From an archaeon (GTDB taxonomy: Archaea > Iainarchaeota > Iainarchaeia > Iainarchaeales > DTGL01), in contig JAPDKC010000062.1 in the NCBI GenBank assembly GCA_029258755.1, forward strand, positions 1 to 50,068: a DNA stretch of 50,068 nucleotides, read 5' to 3'. A program made the position numbers and the translations under genes. Position 1 is the stretch's first letter, and the number at the start of each line of letters is the position of its first letter. Of this stretch, positions 15,589-25,310 are shown piece by piece. Below the pieces are notes generated by a model. That model was not told where the DNA came from and ran no database searches. It saw only the letters and a list, made by a program, of their open reading frames with translations.

Positions 15589-17733
15589 ATGAGAATAAAA
15601 CATTTCCTTTTGGTTTGCTTTTTGACAATGCTTGCGGTAACAGCACTCGCTGCTGTTGAGGGGCCTGCAAGCTTTGCAAGCGATTGCTTTAGCGATCCGG
15701 TAATAGCAGAGTATACCGTGAAAAACGAGCTTGCAGAAACCTTAGAGTACAGCATAACAATTGAAGGAGCAGCCAACAATTTCGATGTACATATAACACC
15801 TGATAAGCTAACGCTGAAGCCAGAGGAAGAAGGAACATTCTATTTGTTTATCAAACCTTGCTGCTGGGCAAAGCCAGGAGTGTACACTCTAACACTGAAG
15901 GCAACCTCGGCAAAGAAAACCTACACAAAGCAGATAAGCTTCCGCGTTCTCGAAAGCAGAAAGGTTATTCTCAGTGTTCAGCCAAAGGAACTCGTGCTTG
16001 GGCAGTGTGAAGATGCAGAAGCGATAGTAAAAGTTGAGAACAAAAGCCCTATAAGAGAAGAGATAGAGCTCAGTATCGAAGGGAGTGCTGCAGACCTGCT
16101 AACGTTAAGTACAGAGAGGGTTATTGTTGACGCCGCTTCTACCAAAGAAGTCGTAGTCAAAGCAAAGGCTCCTTGTAAAACTCAAGAAAAAGAGCTAAGT
16201 GCAAGTATTAAGGCGCACATAAAAGAGACAGAGATAGAAAGCGAAAAAGTGCTAAAGGTAAAGCTTACAGACAAGCAAATAATAGTGCTAGAGAAGAAGG
16301 ACTTCGAAGCATGCAACGATGTGGATGAGGTAAAAACACTAAAGGTAAAAAACGAAGGAAGGGCCGAAGACAAGCTAAGCCTTAGCTTAAGTGGACCTAA
16401 ATGGATAAAGCTCAAGCAAAAGTCGCTTAGCTTGGAGCCTGGCGAAGAAAAAGAGATAGAGCTAGAATTTCTAAGGACAGAGGATGAAGGGGGCTTCACT
16501 TTTGAGCTAAAAGCCCACTCTGAGCTTTACGACAAGGAAACAAGCAGCAAATATAAGGTATTGCTCAAGGACTGTTACAAGGTTTCCATAGAAAAAGTGT
16601 CTGGCAAGGAAGAAGCATGCTTAGAGGAAAAAAAGCTTACATATAAATTTAAACTAAAGAACGAAAGAGACAAGCAGATAACCGTTTCCCTAAGCCTGCA
16701 AGGGTTGAAAGGCAAACTAGATAAAACCGAGCTCGTGTTAAGTCCGAAGGAGGAAAAAGAAGTAACAGCAACCCTGAACATAGCCAAAGAAACCCCAGGC
16801 AAAAAAACACTAAAGCTTGCGCTTACCTCGGCAGAGTTTTCAGATAGCGCAAAATTCCCAATAAAGCTTTCCGATTGTTATGCTCTCAAAGTGGACTCAA
16901 GCGAGATAGAAAAGGAAATAGAGCTAGAGCTAAGCCCGCAACTATGCCCACAAAGTAAGCTATTGACGCTTGCAGCTGAAAACATCGGAACTAAGGAACA
17001 AGAGGTGCACATAAAGTTTGAAGGAATCGACTGGGTTTATCTACAGCCAAAGGAAATGAAGCTAAAGCCCAAGGAAAGTAAGCCATTCTATCTTTACGTC
17101 AGTCCTGCAATTACAGAGCAAGCTGGCACCTATGAAGGAACGCTAACTGTGGAAGCAAAGGACTACAAAAGGGAGTTTCCAGTTAAGGTCAGGATTTCCG
17201 CGGTAACACTTCCAGAAAAGCTAAGCATAGCTGCTGAAGCGGAGGTGGAGGAAACTATTATCGAACAGGAGAGAACTGTAAAAGCAAAAATTACTTTGGT
17301 AAATACGAGCGATTGTAAGCTTGAGGTGCTTGACATAAATGCTCAAGGCATAGAAGCATCATTCGAACCAGAGCAGTTTACAATGGATGAGAATGCAAGC
17401 GTAGAGATAACAGCAACGATCTACCTTGGCAAAGGGTATGATAAAAACAAAGTTGAGCTACCGCTTGTTCTGTTGACGGATAGGGGCATAGTAAAGAAAA
17501 GAATTGTCATTGATCTGCAAAAAGAAACTGTAACAGAGATCACTCCGGAAGAGAGTCCTGTAGAAACGCCTGCGGCACCAGCACCACAGGCAGTTGTCGC
17601 ACCGCAGATAGCAAACATACTCTTGCTACTATTCCTGGCAATAGTTGCAGTAGCAATAGTGATTTTAGCTTACTATGCATATACCAAGGAAAAAGCCGCT
17701 GAAGCAAAGAAAGGCAAGGGAGAGAAGAAATAA
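15589..17733 (+). CDS. Large exported Ig-like repeat protein, C-terminally anchored
   Basis: 714 residues, matching its upstream neighbour in size and plan. A signal peptide is followed by about six tandem Ig-like repeats of roughly 95 residues. Repeat boundaries are marked by a Cys-containing start (DCFSDP, LGQCEDAE, EACNDVDE, EACLEEKK, QLCPQSK) and the hinge L-x-P-(K/E)-E-x-K-E. The repeats are rich in Lys and Glu. After an acidic/Pro-Ala linker comes one membrane segment (about residues 672-694) and a Lys-rich cytoplasmic tail. An AAAGGAGGT ribosome binding site lies before the ATG. Likely a stalk or scaffold component, paired with the preceding gene. Confidence 0.75.
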   Translation: MRIKHFLLVCFLTMLAVTALAAVEGPASFASDCFSDPVIAEYTVKNELAETLEYSITIEGAANNFDVHITPDKLTLKPEEEGTFYLFIKPCCWAKPGVYTLTLKATSAKKTYTKQISFRVLESRKVILSVQPKELVLGQCEDAEAIVKVENKSPIREEIELSIEGSAADLLTLSTERVIVDAASTKEVVVKAKAPCKTQEKELSASIKAHIKETEIESEKVLKVKLTDKQIIVLEKKDFEACNDVDEVKTLKVKNEGRAEDKLSLSLSGPKWIKLKQKSLSLEPGEEKEIELEFLRTEDEGGFTFELKAHSELYDKETSSKYKVLLKDCYKVSIEKVSGKEEACLEEKKLTYKFKLKNERDKQITVSLSLQGLKGKLDKTELVLSPKEEKEVTATLNIAKETPGKKTLKLALTSAEFSDSAKFPIKLSDCYALKVDSSEIEKEIELELSPQLCPQSKLLTLAAENIGTKEQEVHIKFEGIDWVYLQPKEMKLKPKESKPFYLYVSPAITEQAGTYEGTLTVEAKDYKREFPVKVRISAVTLPEKLSIAAEAEVEETIIEQERTVKAKITLVNTSDCKLEVLDINAQGIEASFEPEQFTMDENASVEITATIYLGKGYDKNKVELPLVLLTDRGIVKKRIVIDLQKETVTEITPEESPVETPAAPAPQAVVAPQIANILLLLFLAIVAVAIVILAYYAYTKEKAAEAKKGKGEKK

Positions 17734-17737
17734 AAAC

Positions 17738-17919
17738 ACGGCATTATTTCCTTCTTTACTTCTTTTTATTTTGGTTAAAGCTATTTATGTATGCCTTTTG
17801 CTCCCGCTTTGCAATAATATCTTATTTTACATCAGCTCAAAGCGGGCTGTTGAACGAAAGCTTTATATAGAAAAAACAAAATCTTACTTATAACTAAATA
17901 GAAGTTTCTGGTGGTTGGT
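17738..17919 (+). terminator. T-rich terminator and spacer before the next surface operon
   Basis: C/T-rich tracts at about 17747-17775 follow the stop codon and probably end the four-gene transcript. Further on, GAAAGCTTTATATAGAAAA near 17857-17875 is a TATA candidate for the next operon. An in-frame ORF spanning 17675-17893 overlaps the previous gene and has no coding character. Confidence 0.4.
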
Positions 17920-18513
17920 TTGGAAAAAAGATGGAAAAACTTACTCGTAGTATCTGCAGTGCTTATCGCAGCAGCATTCTTTCTCTATTACTACTTCTCC
18001 TATTTGAAAACGGGCATTGTCGGAAATTATGTTGCCTTGCTCTCTTTAATGGAGAAGTATGGTGTTGACGCTAGCAAATTTTCACATGTTGTTGCTGGCG
18101 TTTCGAAGCTTTCAGACTCTCAGCTTGAAAACTTAAGCAATGAGCTTAAGGATTTCTCTAATAGGGCTGACGAAGCATGGCTCAAGGAAATAGCTTTAAT
18201 ATACGCTGATATTGCAGATCTTCAAAGAAATAAAAACGGTTTGGAAAGCCTGCAGTTCAAGGCCGAAGATGTGCTAACAAACCCTTGTGATAAGTTAGCT
18301 ATATTCTCTGAGATGAAAACAAAAGGCGACAATATAGAAAGCATTGCTTCTGACCTTTTTAAAAGAAGCTCGAAGTTTGTAGCTGAGTATCCTGACAAAG
18401 CAGAGGAGCTAGGAGTGTTTGTGATACCTAATCCTACAGACCTTGCTGAGATAAGGAAGGCGCACAAGATGCAAAGCTCTGTAATAGAAGCTTTGAAGGT
18501 GATGTGTAAATGA
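17920..18513 (+). CDS. Membrane-anchored helical protein
   Basis: About 197 residues. One N-terminal membrane segment (residues about 6-27, ending in a Tyr/Phe-rich patch) is followed by a soluble, mostly alpha-helical domain rich in Leu, Ser, Glu and Lys, with few cysteines. TTG at 17920 is preferred because GGTGG lies 5 nt before it; a GTG at 17911 is also in frame. Its stop overlaps the next ATG by 4 nt. No family recognised; the helical outer domain differs from the beta-rich neighbours. Confidence 0.6.
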   Translation: MEKRWKNLLVVSAVLIAAAFFLYYYFSYLKTGIVGNYVALLSLMEKYGVDASKFSHVVAGVSKLSDSQLENLSNELKDFSNRADEAWLKEIALIYADIADLQRNKNGLESLQFKAEDVLTNPCDKLAIFSEMKTKGDNIESIASDLFKRSSKFVAEYPDKAEELGVFVIPNPTDLAEIRKAHKMQSSVIEALKVMCK

Positions 18514-20741
18514 AGCTAAAAAAAGTTCTGTTAGTTGTTATTTTAATCTCCATATTCCTGTTCTCTGCATATGGGTTTCGAATAAAAGCCCGTATAAAAG
18601 GCAATACCCTTCCCGATGAAACTATAGAATATACCTACGTTGCTCCGACCTCTCCAAGCTCGCATGCATTAATAGACTCCACATCCGGCAATACTTTAGA
18701 GATAGACCTAACTAAAGAACTTTTAAATAATGGTACTTTAAACAAAGATGTTTATTACACAATATTTGATGACTTCCATCTTTTTTCATACAAATTTACA
18801 TTAAAAGCTGTTGAACCGTTAAGCTTTGAGGATGGAAAATGTTTGGAAAGGTGTCACACAGGACCAAAAGCGCAACTTGTTGTAGAGGATACTGGCGGTT
18901 ATAAAGCTGGCTCTGGTTATTTCAAAGCCGCTATAAAAAATCGCTCAGACTGGGTGGAGTTCAGAGGGCGCATAAAGTATGCCATCACCGACATAAAGGT
19001 AGCGGATTTTAGAAAGAGCTCTAGAGGAGAATATATAACAACAGATCCTAATGTGGTTGTAGATTTCTGCATCGTTTTCAAGTTTAAAGATCCTATGGGC
19101 AAAGAGAAGCTTCCAGACCCTTATGATCCGTCTGAACCGAACAACAAATCCCCATACTGCGTAGCCAGCATCGAGGAGCTTTTAGCAGCGCTTGCTTCAC
19201 ATTATAGAGAGGATATAACTGAAAGCACTGGGAAAGTTTTCGTTTCTGAAGGACCTTCTCCAGCACAATGCGATATTGACTTTGAAAAGCCATCAGAATA
19301 CTTGGAGCTTAAGGCAAGACCTAAAGAAAAGAAGTGGCGCGAAGCTGCTGAAGGAAAAAAATTCAACATGTTTGCAAGAGATGAAATAGAAAAAACAAAG
19401 CCATTAGAGCTTGATTTAAGCGGCATAATTGCATTAGATACCTTGAATACGGAAAAACCCGAATCAATTTATACTGGAAAATACCGATTTGAGCTCATAT
19501 CTTTCAGCCCGAAGATACTTGCAAAAGATGGAAGGGCTGTGAGAAGAGAAGGCGTACCTGATGCAAAAATTAGAGTTATTGAGCTAAATACGGGTGCAAA
19601 AAAAGAGCATATATTTGATTATCATCTGGGCGGTAAAACTCTCCCAGCGGACTATACATACGGCTTTGGAAACGGTAAAGAAATAATTGTGCGTCTCTAC
19701 CAAAAGCCAGAGGAGCTGGAAATGCCTTATTTTCTATCCCCATTAGAAAAAGTACCTGAAGAAGGCTCTTATCCCATCAGTAAAAGAAATGCTGAATGTT
19801 ATAATCCTGTATGCACTTTGCATGAAGGAAAACATTGTAGGGATGCTTACGTGAGGTTTGCGATGAAATTGAGGGTTTCTAAGAAGGAAAAGCTTTATAC
19901 CTGGTGGCTGACCAAAGTAAAAGAAGTGGAAGTTCTTTCAAGAGGGCCTAACCTAACGCTTAACGTTGTAGATAGCAAAACCGGTCAGGTACTTGGAATG
20001 GCTCAAGATACTAAAGCTACTATATCATTTATCGATCCTCTCACTAGCAAGCCATATGAAATAACACAACCTGTATATGGCGGCGTTGCAAAGTTTTATA
20101 TACCCATTAATACTGATGTTACTGTTAAGATTGAAGCTTTTGGGTACGAAAGCGCATCTCGGGTTATCACACTAAATCAAGAGCCCTACGAAACATCGCT
20201 AACAATACCTATGAACAAAATTACCGAGGAAGCTGAAGAAGTTGAGGAACGGCTTGTAGCAATTAAGTATGTGGTATTTTCCTATAAGGGGTTCAAAACG
20301 CTGCTTGAGAATTACATTCCACACTTCATTGAAGAAAAAGAGCTTGAAGAAAAGCTTCCTCCTTTAGATGGGCCTCTTACCTCTTACCCTCCGGAGAGCT
20401 ATAAAAAAGCTTACCAGCTACTGCTCGGAAAAAACATATTTAAACTTATAGATAGGACTACCAATGAGGAAGTTGAGGTAACGCTTGCTATAGATAGGTT
20501 TACAGGAACTGTTAAAGACAAAGAAAATAACGATATACCAATAAATGTAGTGTTAGAGCTGAAAAACATTTATATAGGAAGAAAGTATAAAGCACTATTC
20601 TTCCTGCCAACAATAGAAGGCAAGGTTTCTTCTTGGAAAGACCTTAAAGTGGTAACAGTACAGTGGCTCTTCACAAAAGAGGGGCTTATTGAAAGCAACT
20701 GGCAGATACGCGATGCTGAGGAAGGTGAATGGCAGCCATAG
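18510..20741 (+). CDS. Large exported protein of unknown family
   Basis: 743 residues starting with a signal peptide (KKVLLVVILISIFLFSAYGF). The mature part is beta-rich with scattered Cys pairs (CLERC; CYNPVCTLHEGKHC). A later region, residues about 490-570, resembles a carboxypeptidase-regulatory or PEGA-like domain: TLNVVDSKTGQVLGMAQDTKA, then an IEAFGYES turn. There is no C-terminal membrane segment. ATGA overlap with the upstream gene and an overlap with the downstream one place it in the middle of a three-gene operon. Function unknown; a secreted structural component is the most likely role. Confidence 0.65.
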   Translation: MKLKKVLLVVILISIFLFSAYGFRIKARIKGNTLPDETIEYTYVAPTSPSSHALIDSTSGNTLEIDLTKELLNNGTLNKDVYYTIFDDFHLFSYKFTLKAVEPLSFEDGKCLERCHTGPKAQLVVEDTGGYKAGSGYFKAAIKNRSDWVEFRGRIKYAITDIKVADFRKSSRGEYITTDPNVVVDFCIVFKFKDPMGKEKLPDPYDPSEPNNKSPYCVASIEELLAALASHYREDITESTGKVFVSEGPSPAQCDIDFEKPSEYLELKARPKEKKWREAAEGKKFNMFARDEIEKTKPLELDLSGIIALDTLNTEKPESIYTGKYRFELISFSPKILAKDGRAVRREGVPDAKIRVIELNTGAKKEHIFDYHLGGKTLPADYTYGFGNGKEIIVRLYQKPEELEMPYFLSPLEKVPEEGSYPISKRNAECYNPVCTLHEGKHCRDAYVRFAMKLRVSKKEKLYTWWLTKVKEVEVLSRGPNLTLNVVDSKTGQVLGMAQDTKATISFIDPLTSKPYEITQPVYGGVAKFYIPINTDVTVKIEAFGYESASRVITLNQEPYETSLTIPMNKITEEAEEVEERLVAIKYVVFSYKGFKTLLENYIPHFIEEKELEEKLPPLDGPLTSYPPESYKKAYQLLLGKNIFKLIDRTTNEEVEVTLAIDRFTGTVKDKENNDIPINVVLELKNIYIGRKYKALFFLPTIEGKVSSWKDLKVVTVQWLFTKEGLIESNWQIRDAEEGEWQP

Positions 20742-20752
20742 GTGCTTATAAA

Positions 20753-22816
20753 ATGGAAAAACGCAAGCCATTATCTTTAGTACTAATCTTTTTTGTTGTA
20801 ATTTCAGCTGCCCATGCGTTTGTCATCAATGCAGAGATAGATCTTTTTGAAGGAGAGTCTAGTATGCCTCCTGGATACTGGCTCAAACCAGCAGATTTTG
20901 TGATAGATGCAACAACTTTAGAAAGAAAATATAGATGGCATGGTGTTTATCATGTAGTGCCTTCTTCCTATAATGTTGAAAAAAACACTATCGTTTTAGT
21001 TTGGTTTATGGAACCGAAAAAGCCCATGGAAAAAAAAGCTACTATTGACCTAGAAAAAAAGATGAGCGATCCTTCTTGGCTAAAATTTGATTGTGTGCAT
21101 GGACCCATAAGAGGATGGTCTGTTGCACCTGGAGAAGAAAGAAGATGCGACGCTTCAGGGCGAAAAGATGGAATAAATAAAGATGGGATAATAATCTTTA
21201 GAGTAGATTCTATAGAAAGCGATGGTGTAGATGTTACTATCAAATTCAGTGTAAAATTCAGGCTCGATGGAGATTACAGTGATTGGATATCCGAAGCTGG
21301 AGAAATAACAATAAATGGTGAAAATTTCACTATAAAAGCTTCCCAAAAGTCGTTAGAAAGTGGCGAAAAAGTCGTTGTTGCTGGCGAGGGGTTAGAGGAA
21401 AAAACGGAAGAGGCTAAAAAAGCTTCAGAAGAGGAAAGACCAACAGGGCCTGCAGAAGGACCTGGCTGTGAACTGCATATAGTTAAGATAGGTACAGCTG
21501 AAAATATGCAAAGGTTTAACGATTTAGAACAATCGGATGAGTTGGGAGTTAGAAAATTCATATGTGAAAAAGGCCAAAAGATAGTTGTGGAGCTTTCAGG
21601 AAGCCCTGAGTGTAACTATCTAAGTTTATCTGCAATATTGGCTTCTAGTGCTGGATATGCTGGAAAAAGTATCAAAGAAGAAAGTGTTTTGAGCTTAGAA
21701 AATGTGGATGAGGCTTTAAGCGCCCTTTCTGAAGGAAAAACAGGAAGCGTAAGCTTTCAGTGCGGCGATGAGTTTTCAACATATCCTTTTATGCGATTTG
21801 TAGCTCAGGCTTCCAAGGCGGGAGGCGAAACCAGCATAGTCGAAAGCGAGGTAATAAAGATTATAAAAAAGCTTGAAAGACCTGAAGAAGGGCGTCCTTC
21901 GGAAGGTCCTTCGCCAACTTTTGAAAAGCTTGAACCTTACATCGCTGGCGTTGACAACTGCAGCCCAAAAATAACTAAAGTAGAGATCAGTAATGCGCTG
22001 GGGGGAGATAGCATATATATATGCGATAGTGAAGGAAATGCTGTAGAAAATACCATAACAACAGAGATTACATATAGCACTGCTTCCGAATGTCAGATTC
22101 AGCAAATTTGCTTAACCCTCTGGCGTTATCCAATGGAAAAAATCCCCGCTGCCGACATAGAGGGTAATGGAATAAGCATGTCTGAAAGGTACTATTTTGC
22201 TCTTCTCTGGTGGCTATATGTCGCTGGCAAGCATTACAATTTGCCACCTTATGGAACATCCTCGCAGGAAGAATTTGAAAATGCAGCAAAAGACATTTTG
22301 GCAGGGCTTTTCCAAATGGAAATTGGAATGTACACATGGGAAAATTATTTTTACTCCTACACGTATACAAAATGTTTTGATTCCCAACAAACTTCCTTTA
22401 CATTTAATATAAGCAAAGAAACTGAAGGAACAGAGTTTTTAGACCTTGTTGGGGCATTTAGTCCTGAAGGCAGGGTTTACCTTACTGCTCAAATCTTAAC
22501 ACAAGAAGGAAGGTGGTTCATAGCGGAAAATCAGTGGGAGATACCTCTGGAGATAGGGAACTGTGAAGCTGCGAAAGAACCTTCTGAAGAGGAAAAACCT
22601 GAAGAGGCACCGCCTGAAGAGAAGCCGGAGGAAAAGCCCGAGGAAGGCGAAGTAACGGTAGTTGAGGGACCAAGACCACCTGAAGAAGCACCGCCTGAAG
22701 AGAAACCTGAAGAAGAGCTTCCACCTGTAGAGATAGCTGGCTGCGAACCATGCTTATCTGTGGTTGGCTGTTTGGGTTGCATTGACCTATTAACACTGAG
22801 GGCTATACCGAGCTAA
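20753..22816 (+). CDS. Exported protein with four-Cys C-terminal tail
   Basis: About 687 residues. ATG at 20753 opens directly on a signal peptide (KPLSLVLIFFVVISAAHAF); the in-frame ATG at 20729 would place eight extra residues before it. Two beta-rich domains with paired cysteines (about residues 240-380 and 400-610) are joined by Glu/Pro linkers. A long Pro-Glu-Glu-Lys linker precedes the end, which reads C-x2-C-x5-C-x2-C-I-x2-L-x-L-x-A-I. The same tail with identical spacing ends the protein at 40675-41919, so it is probably a functional signal rather than chance. The gene converges on a pilin-like gene with only 3 nt between stops. Confidence 0.7.
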   Translation: MEKRKPLSLVLIFFVVISAAHAFVINAEIDLFEGESSMPPGYWLKPADFVIDATTLERKYRWHGVYHVVPSSYNVEKNTIVLVWFMEPKKPMEKKATIDLEKKMSDPSWLKFDCVHGPIRGWSVAPGEERRCDASGRKDGINKDGIIIFRVDSIESDGVDVTIKFSVKFRLDGDYSDWISEAGEITINGENFTIKASQKSLESGEKVVVAGEGLEEKTEEAKKASEEERPTGPAEGPGCELHIVKIGTAENMQRFNDLEQSDELGVRKFICEKGQKIVVELSGSPECNYLSLSAILASSAGYAGKSIKEESVLSLENVDEALSALSEGKTGSVSFQCGDEFSTYPFMRFVAQASKAGGETSIVESEVIKIIKKLERPEEGRPSEGPSPTFEKLEPYIAGVDNCSPKITKVEISNALGGDSIYICDSEGNAVENTITTEITYSTASECQIQQICLTLWRYPMEKIPAADIEGNGISMSERYYFALLWWLYVAGKHYNLPPYGTSSQEEFENAAKDILAGLFQMEIGMYTWENYFYSYTYTKCFDSQQTSFTFNISKETEGTEFLDLVGAFSPEGRVYLTAQILTQEGRWFIAENQWEIPLEIGNCEAAKEPSEEEKPEEAPPEEKPEEKPEEGEVTVVEGPRPPEEAPPEEKPEEELPPVEIAGCEPCLSVVGCLGCIDLLTLRAIPS

Positions 22817-22819
22817 CTT

Positions 22820-23560
22820 CTAGCTGAAAGCGAATTCTGTGCAATTAAGATTCGTTGGCCCAAGTATGTTTTCTCCATCGGGTCCGGGAGGAAGCTTTGT
22901 AATAGGCCACATAACAATACCTGCATATGATTGTATTGTAGCATAGCCAGGGCCATGCGACTCTGGAGGAAGCCAGCGCTTAAGAGCTATCGCAACAGGT
23001 GAACTAACAGAGGGTCCTCCAACCCCACCAAGAAGAACCTCATCAAATATCTTGCTTTTCGGCAATTTAGGGCTACAAAAATAACGCTTTGATTCTGTGC
23101 CTTCTGTAGCTTTGAGGTAAAAAAGAATAAAGCCAAGTTCTCCACCACTTATGCCTTCTATTTTCTGATCCGGTTTTGCCCATATGTAGAATACATAATC
23201 GTAGGAGTGTTCAAAAGGACTCATAACTTTTTCCACAAGACGCGCTACAGCCGCTTTTGTTTTATCACTTAGCACCCCATCATGGACATAATCAGTTTTT
23301 ATCTGAACTAATAGATAATCCACCTCTTTGGATTCTTCAAGAGAAGCGTGCTCATCGTAAGAAAAGCTCGAGTAAAGTATCGTCTGTAAAGCAGATGTTG
23401 CGTATTCAGTGCTGTGCATATATTGAAGCTGCCTCTCAACATTCTTTCCGTGATTCATAGAAACCGTAAAAAGCAAGACAGAGATAGCCGCACATATTAC
23501 TAAGATAAACATCGAATCCGCTATGGAAGCTTGGGCTTTCTTAGAGTATGCTAGCGCCAT
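22820..23560 (-). CDS. Type IV pilin-like protein
   Basis: 246 residues with an archaeal type IV prepilin-like N-terminus: a short basic leader with KKAQASIADS (K8-A9-Q10), then a continuous hydrophobic helix of about 20 residues. Cleavage between A9 and Q10 by a FlaK/PibD-type peptidase would be expected. The large globular C-terminal part contains Gly/Pro-rich loops (LLGGVGGPSVSSP; LPPGPDGENILGP), so it may be a minor or tip pilin. It is last in the five-gene minus-strand cluster and overlaps the preceding gene by 10 nt. Confidence 0.68.
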   Translation of the reverse strand: MALAYSKKAQASIADSMFILVICAAISVLLFTVSMNHGKNVERQLQYMHSTEYATSALQTILYSSFSYDEHASLEESKEVDYLLVQIKTDYVHDGVLSDKTKAAVARLVEKVMSPFEHSYDYVFYIWAKPDQKIEGISGGELGFILFYLKATEGTESKRYFCSPKLPKSKIFDEVLLGGVGGPSVSSPVAIALKRWLPPESHGPGYATIQSYAGIVMWPITKLPPGPDGENILGPTNLNCTEFAFS

Positions 23561-24057
23561 ACGACCACCACCAGCAGCATGGGCCTTGATGCCAAGCCAG
23601 CGGTAACAGTAGGGTCTTGGAATATTACGGGAAGAAACAGAATGGTAAGTTTTGTATCCTTATTAATCTTAGCACGCTCGTCTATTTCCACAGGGCATGC
23701 AAGCAGTTTGTCATCTACTTTATATGCCCCTTTATTTTCATTTACTAATTTTACAACATCCAAAGGGGCAAAATCCTCTTTGAGCTCAATCAAGCTGGCT
23801 TTGTAAAAAAAGCCGTAAAGGGAAACCCTTTCACAATTTTTGTAAAATTCTTCCGCACTTGTTATGAAATGATCCCCAGCAACGGAAGCTGCGAGATCGC
23901 TTATGAGTATTGCTGATTCAAAATCTTCCTTTGCACCTATAAAAACATCGAAAGCGGAAGAAAAGCTTGCAAAGAATATTATTAACGAAAATATGAGCGG
24001 AACCAAACTTGGCAAATCATCCCCTATAGGCCCCACAAAACCCTTTCTAAATCTCAT
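23551..24057 (-). CDS. Pilin-like/pseudopilin membrane protein
   Basis: 168 residues from the ATG at 24057, which has GGGGTG 7 nt upstream and overlaps the previous stop by 4 nt; an upstream in-frame start at 24099 would lie inside that gene. A basic leader (RFRKGFVGPIGDD) is followed by a hydrophobic helix (LVPLIFSLIIFFASF) and a soluble domain with two cysteines. This is the layout of a pseudopilin with an unusual leader. Function is inferred from cluster context. Confidence 0.6.
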   Translation of the reverse strand: MRFRKGFVGPIGDDLPSLVPLIFSLIIFFASFSSAFDVFIGAKEDFESAILISDLAASVAGDHFITSAEEFYKNCERVSLYGFFYKASLIELKEDFAPLDVVKLVNENKGAYKVDDKLLACPVEIDERAKINKDTKLTILFLPVIFQDPTVTAGLASRPMLLVVVVWR

Positions 24058-24722
24058 GGAAGAGCACCCCAACAGCCTGGCGTTGGCAAAGTTTTGCATT
24101 CTTCTTCCATACCAACACAGTTACTTTCAACTCCTCTTTTTTTGTAAAGGTAGCAACCCAAAGATGCTAAATTAGAAGAGCACAGCTCTGGGTGGTAGCT
24201 GGAACAAGGAACAACATAGAAATAATTTTCTCCATTATAGGTCTCTTTTATGAGCAAGAACTCGTCCATAGGGTATGGTGCTCCCCTTGGATCCAACTCT
24301 GTTTCCTCGCTAGGGCAAAGTTCGCCATCTTTGTAAGTGAAGAAAAATATTTTTGCATTAAGGTCTCTTCGTGAGGAAGCAAGCACATAGGGCGAACCTA
24401 TACTAATGTATTTGTGTCTTTGCATAATCTCTGCAATAAACAGATTTTTTCCTGCCAGCGGTATGCTTCGTAACCTCACCTTGTAAGAAAATCCCAAAAC
24501 ATTATAAGGCGATAATGTTTTTGGAAGCTTTATGTCTGTAGCACCGCAAAGAGTGTCAGCGCTTAAAAGCATGGAAGCATTTGCAGTTATAGTGGTTGCT
24601 TGCTGAGCGGCTAGCACAGATTCGACAGTATCGCGGAATCCAAAGGCGAAGTAGGCAACAATAGCAAAAAGTGCTGTAGCTAATATTAGAAGATTGAATT
24701 TGCTCAGTATGAATGAAAGCAT
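24054..24722 (-). CDS. Pilin-like membrane-anchored protein
   Basis: 222 residues. The N-terminus (SKFNLLILATALFAIVAYFAFGF) is a single hydrophobic helix after a very short leader, followed by an outer domain with about nine cysteines, many in the C-terminal third (CSSYHPELCSS; SLGCYLY; ESNCVGMEEECKT). GGTGAG precedes the ATG by 7 nt. It lacks the K-A-Q leader of its neighbours, so it may not be processed by the pilin peptidase. It probably has structural disulfides. Confidence 0.6.
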   Translation of the reverse strand: MLSFILSKFNLLILATALFAIVAYFAFGFRDTVESVLAAQQATTITANASMLLSADTLCGATDIKLPKTLSPYNVLGFSYKVRLRSIPLAGKNLFIAEIMQRHKYISIGSPYVLASSRRDLNAKIFFFTYKDGELCPSEETELDPRGAPYPMDEFLLIKETYNGENYFYVVPCSSYHPELCSSNLASLGCYLYKKRGVESNCVGMEEECKTLPTPGCWGALP

Positions 24723-24736
24723 GTTTTACTCACCCT

Positions 24737-25309
24737 TTAAATACTTCTTTTACGTTTTACATAGGCACATATCACGGGAAAGGCGTTTCCAGGAGGGGTA
24801 GTATTGACCAACAGGTAGTGACCTGCCGGTATGCCTCCTGGCTCTGAATAAAGATCTACCAAAAAATACTTCTCATCTTCTTTATCTTCGCAACCTCCAG
24901 AGCCAATAGCTCCCAATGTGGTGGAAAAAGCCGTTTTTAGCGGAATATCAACACACTCTCTGTGAACGTAATCTGGACTAAAGAAATCCAAAACAACGCA
25001 TTCGGATTTGCCTTCTTGACATATTGAGGAACAGACGGCTTTACTCTGTATCGTTGAGAGTTTTATCTCAGCATTCTTAAAGCACGAAGGCGGCCAAAAA
25101 TCAACCTCGTTAGCATACCTCTGATGAACCGTGCGCTCTATGGCCCTTGCAAAATCTGCCATCTCGCTTGCGATCTCATTTGCGCATCTTTCTTTGCTCA
25201 TCGTAGCCAATGCTTGATAGCCAAAAAACAGAACAAAACCCATTATTATTACCCCTATTAAAACCTCGAAAACTGCTGATGCCTGAGCTTTAGGTTCTTT
25301 GAGCAGCAA
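24737..25309 (-). CDS. Type IV pilin-like protein with K-A-Q leader
   Basis: About 190 residues. The leader contains EPKAQASAVFEVLIG (K7-A8-Q9 from the TTG start), followed by a hydrophobic helix, matching the prepilin-like start of the neighbouring small pilin and of the last gene in the cluster. The outer domain has several cysteine pairs (CANE; CSSICQEGKSEC). TTG at 25309 is chosen because AGGTGA lies 4 nt upstream; GTG at 25318 is an alternative that would overlap the preceding stop. Confidence 0.66.
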   Translation of the reverse strand: MLLKEPKAQASAVFEVLIGVIIMGFVLFFGYQALATMSKERCANEIASEMADFARAIERTVHQRYANEVDFWPPSCFKNAEIKLSTIQSKAVCSSICQEGKSECVVLDFFSPDYVHRECVDIPLKTAFSTTLGAIGSGGCEDKEDEKYFLVDLYSEPGGIPAGHYLLVNTTPPGNAFPVICAYVKRKRSI

Positions 25310-25310
25310 A

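Noticed and set aside
17675-17893. A 72-codon frame after the Ig-repeat gene
   Set aside because: It starts inside the preceding gene and runs through a T-rich terminator; the composition is not coding-like.
22580-22740. Repeated Pro/Glu/Lys DNA as a possible CRISPR or tandem-repeat array
   Set aside because: The repetition comes from a PEEKPEE-type linker in the encoded protein; there are no regular spacers.
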